Source: Rehmannia glutinosa
Taxonomy: Eukaryota > Streptophyta > Magnoliopsida > Lamiales > Orobanchaceae
Direction of reading: 5' to 3'
NCBI GenBank assembly: GCA_016081115.2
Contig: CM071929.1
Location: 1,984,001-2,048,000, forward strand
Length of the DNA stretch: 64,000 bases
This document shows positions 57,943 through 64,000 of the stretch, piece by piece (positions within the stretch are counted from its first letter, which is position 1; each line of letters begins with the position of its first letter). The notes below the pieces were generated by a model. The model ran no database searches, had not been told where the DNA came from, and was given only the letters and a program-made list of their open reading frames with translations. A program made the position numbers and the translations under genes.

Positions 57943-59862
57943 AAGGGTGGCAATTTGAGGCACGACACGATAGCATGGGATGGACACGATACGAAAATAC
58001 CAGGTTTGGGTCATTATCGTGCCAACACGATAAGCACGATAAAAAATTGGGTCCATACTGGGTCAACCCGGTAAGCCCGACAAGACCCGATAACTTAAAT
58101 AATATTTTTTATATATTTTTTCTAATTCTAACTTTTTAAGGGAATATAATATTAGAATAAAAAATAGAGATAATTACCTTTTACCTCCCAAACTATACGC
58201 GTTTTTGGAGTTTATCACCTAAACTTTCCCGAACTGCATTTTACCCCCTGAACTCCAGGATTTTTGCACGGTGCCATATATTGGCCACCGGCGATGGGAA
58301 TATTCCCAGAATATTCCGTCACATGAGGAAAAAATCGTCATTGTTTTAGAGTTGTTACAATTTGTCACCTGAACTATGTTTGACTTGCATTTTACCTCCC
58401 TAAACTGTGCATTATTTCACTTTGCCACATAAAATTTAAAAATAATTCAAAACAATTATATATTTATACATATATTTATTTCTTTTTATTCTAATTCTTT
58501 ATCCACAAAAAATAAATAATTACTTGGGTTAAATATATTATCAACAAAATTACACTAAATTCTCCATTTTAAACTTTCTTGTAAGATTATAGTTTATTTT
58601 TCTTTTACTGAGTTAATTTATAATTAAAAAAAATATAAATTACCCTTTTCATTTTCTAGGTGAATAGAATTATAAATATTCACCAAAGTCAATTTGAACA
58701 TAATACGATACCTTTAACTTTCTTTTTTAAGTAAACTTATTAAAAGATAAAAGTATTACAAATTTAATGAATTTGATCATTTTTACATTTAAGTACTGTA
58801 TAAGATTTGTAATAAAGTAAATTTATTATCAATGATATTGTTATATAATGTATTATATTTAAATTTCTTGAAGAAATATTCCTTTCGTTAATTTAATTTT
58901 AATTTTATAATTAAAAATTATGAAAATTAATTTACTTTATTACAAATCTTATACACTACTTAAATATAAAAATAATCAAATTCAATAAGTTTGTAATACT
59001 TGTATCTTCTAGTAATTTTACTTACAAAAGAAAATTAAATGCATCGTATTATATTCAAATTCACTTTGGTGAAAATTTATAATTTTATTCACCTAGAAAT
59101 GGAAAAGGATAGTTTATATTTTTAATTACAATGTAAGAACTAATGCATTAAAAGAAAAATAAACTAAGGTTTTACAAGAAAGTTTAAAATGAAGAATTTA
59201 TAGTATAATTTTATTAATAATATATTTAACCAAAGTAATTATTTATTTTTTGTAGATAAAAAATTAGAAAAAAAGGTATAAAATAAATGTATAAATATAT
59301 GATTTTCTTTAAAATTTTATATAGCAAAGTGAAATAACGCAAAGTTTAGGGAGATAAAGTGTAAGTCAAACAAAGTTGAGGTGTCAAAATGTAACAACTT
59401 TTTTAAAATTTGAGACAATGATGATTTTGCCCTCACATGCAAAGGCACGTGCCGGAATATTCCGCCGACGGTAGCCAATATATAGCATTGTGCAAAAATC
59501 ACGGAGTTCAGGGGGCAAAGTGTGACTCGGGAAAGTTTAGGTGGTAACCTCCAAAAACGCGTATAGTTTTGAGGGGTAAAATGTATTATCTCTAAAAAAT
59601 TAACATTATATTATATTAGTAAATGTTTTAAAGAGTCAAATTGTCTAAATTGGTCAAATGAGCTAAAAAATAATAATAATTAATAAATAAATATAAATAA
59701 ATTTGTTTATCGGGCTTATCGGGTCGTGTCTGGATTATCTGGTTCTATCGTGTCGTGTTTGGACTATCATTTCTAGCCCGTTAAGCTTATCATGCCGTGT
59801 TTGGGTTAGTGTTTATCGGGCCAGCCCAGTAATGGCACGACCCGCACGATTTGCCACTCCTA
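57943..59862. mobile_element. hAT-like element with GGGTGGCAA ends, split by a foldback element
   Basis: The left part (57,943-58,090) starts TAAGGGTGGCAATTTGAGGCACGACACG and the right part (59,690-59,862) ends in the inverted CACGATTTGCCACTCCTA. Both parts are rich in CGGGTC and CGTGTCGTG words. The foldback element at 58,167-59,592 lies between them. The termini match those of the 45,749-45,975 element. The target duplication is eroded (gactttga and tgctttgc). Confidence 0.6.
58167..59592. mobile_element. Foldback Mutator-like element, 1.4 kb, near-complete palindrome
   Basis: The left arm starts GAGATAATTACCTTTTACC and contains aaactatacgcgtttttgg and gaactccaggatttttgcac. The right arm is the near-complement, ending GTATTATCTC. 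The arms are about 650 bases each with a small centre near 58,880. Flanks taaaaaata and taaaaaatt match 8 of 9 bases. The termini resemble those at 17,634 and 50,017. There is no coding capacity. Confidence 0.75.
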
Positions 59863-61089
59863 TGCTTTGCTTTGTAATCGAGTTTTCATTAATGAAATGT
59901 TATTCTATCGTTTGGAAAAAAGAAAAATAACATACATAGTTTTGGTACCAGTCCATTACCAACGTTAAATTTGTAAATTATAATGCCCAATTTTTGATTG
60001 GAGTTAAATAATATGATTGGCCACAAAACACGCGCTTCAAAATCTTTCCACCATACCCTATTGGTTGGTAGGTGAATAATGGAGTTAGGTATAATTCTGA
60101 TTTCTGAAATACAGGAGAATTGAACAATGCATGCGAGCGCACGTTCCGAACGATGGTATTTTATTATAAAAACTCAAAAACTAAAATTATAATTATAATG
60201 TTAGCCAACGAGCTAAGAACCGACAAGACTAATTAAGAGTCAAGCGGGGAATTGGTAAGACCAATTCAGATTCACAACATGGACTAAAAACTACCCACCC
60301 CAAACTAAAACACTCCACGTAGGAGACTTGATCTTTCCTTAAAGGAGATCGTAACACACCAAACAAAAACTAAAACCAGGGCACGAGCAACCACTACATC
60401 TTTGCAGAAAAAAATCGATCCGCCTACGAGTTTCGCAAATCAACAGGAAAAGAAAATACAAACAAAATAAGAAAACAACAACTATAGCTAAAAAACGAGA
60501 GAGAAAAAAAAACAAAAATTGCCTCTCCCTCACCCAACTCTACTGCTGCAGTCCATCATCAACTCAGCTCCGAGACACCTCCGTGGAGCTCCGACCCGCT
60601 TTCACTCTGGAACGAAAATATCAGTTACCTCCGAATATCACAAGGAACCGTCATCGTCTGCCCTCCAGCAGAAAGCATGGAGGGGGAGTGGGAGGGAGGA
60701 GGGATGAGGGTGGCGGCTGTGGAAGGGTGAAGGAGGGGGAGAGGATATTAGGTTTAGGTTTTTGGGGTTAGAGAGATAGGAGAGGAAAAGGGGTAGAGAG
60801 AGTGCACGTTCCATTCAGTTTGTGAGTTTATGTCCTACAATTACAAATTAGGGTGATTATAAAATTTATTTTAAAAAATTATAAATGCTCAAAATATTTT
60901 AAGAATATATAAGATGTTATATCTTATTTTAAAAATAAATTATTGAAATATTTGGATAAAATAAAATAATGAATTTTCTATAATGTTAGGTAGCAATGAC
61001 ACAAGGACATAGACAACATATAGGACCACCTCTAGGCTGATGGCTCAAAAGCTACCTTTAAAACCTTAGGCAAATGCACCTATCATTTT
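59863..61089. other. Intergenic sequence with a short GC-richer block
   Basis: No supported gene. The block at 60,520-60,760 is richer in C and G and has overlapping short ORFs in two frames, but no recognisable domain. Confidence 0.4.
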
Positions 61090-62640
61090 ATAGAATAAAT
61101 TGTTGAGTACCGAGTGTCATTTCCCACGAGGATTGTAAGTACTAATAATTACCGTCTTTTTGTTATCTAATCTAGCAATTTTCAGAGTTTTTATTTGATG
61201 AAAAAGGAAAATAAAGAATCTAAACTAACAAATTACAATTTGTAAAAATGAAAGAAGATTTGTAAAATGAGAAATCAAGAGATAGAAATGTGTTTGAATG
61301 TAAATCCCTCTAGAATGTTTTTGTGATTTGACAAGTTAAAAATACAACCATAAGCCCTTAAGCAAAAAACATCCTCTTTTAATAAAATCTCATGTTATGT
61401 GGACCGTAGAAATTCCCGATTTAAGTTAAACCCTCTATCGAACGCGAATAACTTCTAACCTCAAGTTGATTAATTGAAATCTCTTTCTAGTTAAAACCCC
61501 CAAGATTGCATTATAATGATTTGTGAATTCTCATATTAGGTTTGACCCTAATCCAGAAAATTTATGTCGTCCTATATCTAGGATTGCATGTAACTCCTTT
61601 CACTTATACAAGTTCTTTTTCACCATAAATCTCTCGATTACCCGATGAAGAATATATATCAAATTAATATACCGGAAATATTAGCTCGAATGAAATAAGC
61701 ATGATATAAGTGAATCACACATGACATGAGAATTTTATTAAAAACATACAAACCTTAATCACAAATCCATTCTAGAGTTCATTACATTCAAACACTAGGA
61801 ATTTAGCTACTCATGATTTTGACAAAAGAGTAAATTACACAAGAAGATTTAAGTATTGTAGACATGGTGTACTTATCTTTCTCAAAATCTCAATGGACTT
61901 CTTCCTTGATTGATGATGTTGCTCCAAGCCTTCTTCTCCAATATTGCCCCAAGCTTTCTCCTCCAAGACTTTTTATCCCAATTCTACTTAATATGATGAA
62001 TACAATGAATATTTTCTGAATGTCTAATGAATGAATCTCCCAACTCCAACTTTTGGCTTTTATAGACACCATTTTTGTACAATAATACATTGATAGTGCT
62101 ATCTTTTGTTAAACAATTGCTCCACTTTCATTGTTGGGTTGGTGAATTCTTGTACTCATATGATGATTGAGGAAACATGAGGACATGGTGCAGCAAAATA
62201 AGGTGTTAAAGGTGTACAAAAGTGGTCAAAAAGGCTTGGTTGGTGATTTTTCCACAATTTCCGCATAAAAAAGTATTTGAAAGTGGCCCTGACGCGGCAG
62301 TGTTGGGCAGCACGGCCAGGCCGTGCTGCTCTGGATGTTGACAAAATGGTCGGACACGACCGTGTTGTTCGACACGTGCAACACGGCCAAGCTGTGTCCG
62401 ACACTATTTTGTGTGGTTTTTTCTCATCTTTTGATCCTCTTCAACATGGCCGTGTTTGGTGGCATGGATTGGCCGTTTTGGACCCTTTTTCTGATTTTTC
62501 TTCAATTTATTTTCTTCTTTTTGAACATGGCCATGTTATTTGACACCCCCAAGTCGTGTTGAGTGATTTTCTTGCCTTTTTGCACTTAATGTTGGCTTCA
62601 AATTGCTCCAAATTGTTCCACCTATAATGTTAAACACATC
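61090..62640 (-). repeat. Solo or fragmentary Athila/Tat-type LTR
   Basis: The stretch begins with the LTR phrase ttgttgagtaccgagtgtca then ttcccacgagg, and later holds caagccttcttctccaatat. Both have counterparts in the LTR at 7,127-8,510, in the same orientation. A GC-rich block with repeated CACGGCC/GGCCGTG words lies at 62,285-62,410, matching the GC-rich block of the first LTR in position. No primer site or coding region adjoins it. Confidence 0.6.
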
Positions 62641-63650
62641 CCACGATAAAATACTAAAAAAAATAATTGAGAAAACTATGATTTTTCTAACAAAACAATT
62701 TAAAAACTATTGAGTTTTTTTTTTTTTTTTTTTTTGAAAACAAAAACTATTGAGTTAATACCACAAAATATGTACAAAATGGCACTTATCGTAGACCAAC
62801 TATTTTTTCACCTTAGCCAAAACATATAAATTTTTCTAAAGCAAATTTTATGTGACTATATGATTAATTTTTCCCCCTAATTTGGGCCTTGGTTGTGCCC
62901 TGGAGAAGGGAACCCCTGATTCCGCCAATAACTATTAGTACTTACGATTCTGAAATAAAAATTATCAAAATTAATAGAAGTTGTTATATTTTAAAATTAT
63001 ATCTTATTTTGGAATAAAAAGTAGACTTTTCTTACTTTTCTAAAATCAACTTATAAGCTTTCAAACAGTTTTATTTGTTTGGATCATATAAGCCCTGTTT
63101 CCATTATTTTATACATGCGATGTTATGAATCATGAGTCATAAGATTTTATTTAGTGAAATCAAGAAGTAATTATATTTACAACCTAACTCTGGCGATCTC
63201 TTTCTCATGAATATGGAATCATTGGACAATACTAAGAACATGGCATCAACATGATTTTTTTTTTTTCAAATTAATGTTGTCAACACTTGCAATTTCATAG
63301 GCATTTCAATGGCACCTACCACTAGAAGTAACTAGTGTAAAGCCCCCAAACTTTTTGAAAACTCCATTCCACCATATATATTATTTTTCAAATATTATTT
63401 TTTGCTATTTTAATAGTTATTTTTATTGATTTAGCCCCTAAAATTAATTAGTCCCACAAATTATATGTCCAACTACCCATATAAAAAAAGGGGGGGAGGG
63501 GCGTTGAGAAGAAAGAATTGTTCAAAATTGGTGGCATGTTATTGAAAAATTGCATTCAATTTTCACATGTTGTTTATGGCCAAATAAGTAAATACTTAAT
63601 GTGAATGTAGTCCACTTAACAACCAAAAAGTGTAGTCCACTTTAACCCAA
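62641..63650. other. AT-rich intergenic sequence
   Basis: A T run lies at 62,717-62,735 and a G run at 63,490-63,498. No gene was recognised. Confidence 0.4.
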
Positions 63651-63654
63651 ACCA

Positions 63655-63753
63655 CTAGGATTAGCCTAGTGCATTTGTATTAATATTCAGTGAAGAGGTC
63701 CTTAAATTCGAGTCTCAGCGATGATAGTACCGAATTTAAATGTAAAAAAAAAA
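63655..63753 (+). mobile_element. tRNA-derived SINE
   Basis: There is an A-box-like TTAGCCTAGTGCATTTG at 63,661-63,677 and a B-box-like AAATTCGAGTCTC near 63,703-63,715. The body is followed by a short A run at 63,743-63,752. I could not find a clear target duplication. Confidence 0.6.
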
Positions 63754-64000
63754 CTAACAAAAACCCAAGTGAGATCTTTTGTTACATATAAATATAAATG
63801 TATATTTTATATTCTGGTTTATATTACGAACTGAATACAAGATTTAAAATAACAAGAGAACCCATAATAACTATTTATAGTCTATTGTCTTACTTTTCAT
63901 TAATGTATGCTACAGAAAGTAGACACATTAAATAACCAACCTGGTTCTTTGTATTTTTTTTTTTTTTTTTAACTCGAACAGAACTGCGCTTTTACGCCGA

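Noticed and set aside
60519..60771. Pair of overlapping plus-strand ORFs in a GC-richer block
   Set aside because: Low-complexity Gly/Arg-rich translations without start context or family similarity.

Overview
This is nuclear DNA of a flowering plant, most likely a eudicot. Three long multi-exon plant genes with canonical splice sites sit in AT-rich DNA that is largely made of transposable elements. I cannot name the species.

Left third (1-15,000) is almost entirely decayed elements, all reading on the minus strand. An Athila-type Ty3/gypsy retrotransposon fills about 1-8,510: a 5' LTR at 7,127-8,510, a tRNA-Asp-type primer-binding site at 7,110-7,125, then gag, protease, RT-RNase H, integrase and the lineage-specific downstream ORF, which runs off the left edge. 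An endogenous caulimovirid (plant pararetrovirus) copy follows at about 8,560-14,690. It has a tRNA-Met primer site, capsid-like, protease, RT and RNase H regions, and a recognisable terminal promoter and poly(A) region, all heavily broken.

Middle (15,000-34,900) holds a truncated TPS1 duplicate (15,660-17,517), a GPI-type GH17/X8 beta-1,3-glucanase gene (18,535-20,953), and a pair of duplicated leader fragments around that gene (15,028-15,600 and 23,510-24,200). It also holds a Mutator-like element with a perfect 9-bp target duplication and a LINE nested inside it (25,090-28,202), several MITEs and SINEs with exact target duplications, and a 1.65-kb palindrome (32,115-33,768).

Right part (34,900-64,000) starts with the TPS1 class I trehalose-6-phosphate synthase gene (17 coding exons, plus strand, 36,012-45,132). 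It lies tail-to-tail with a trifunctional UDP-rhamnose synthase (RHM) gene (minus strand, 48,863-46,698). Both enzymes draw on UDP-glucose. Beyond these is repeat-rich DNA: a 3.4-kb palindromic element carrying captured gene pieces (51,459-54,878), hAT and Mutator-like foldback elements (57,335-59,860) and a second Athila/Tat-type LTR (about 61,090-62,640).

A point that crosses all three host genes: each is collinear with its family over its whole length, yet they carry seven single-base deletions between them, every one in or beside a short G or C run, plus one single-base insertion. That pattern looks more like homopolymer errors in the assembly than three independent pseudogenes, but it has to be checked against reads.
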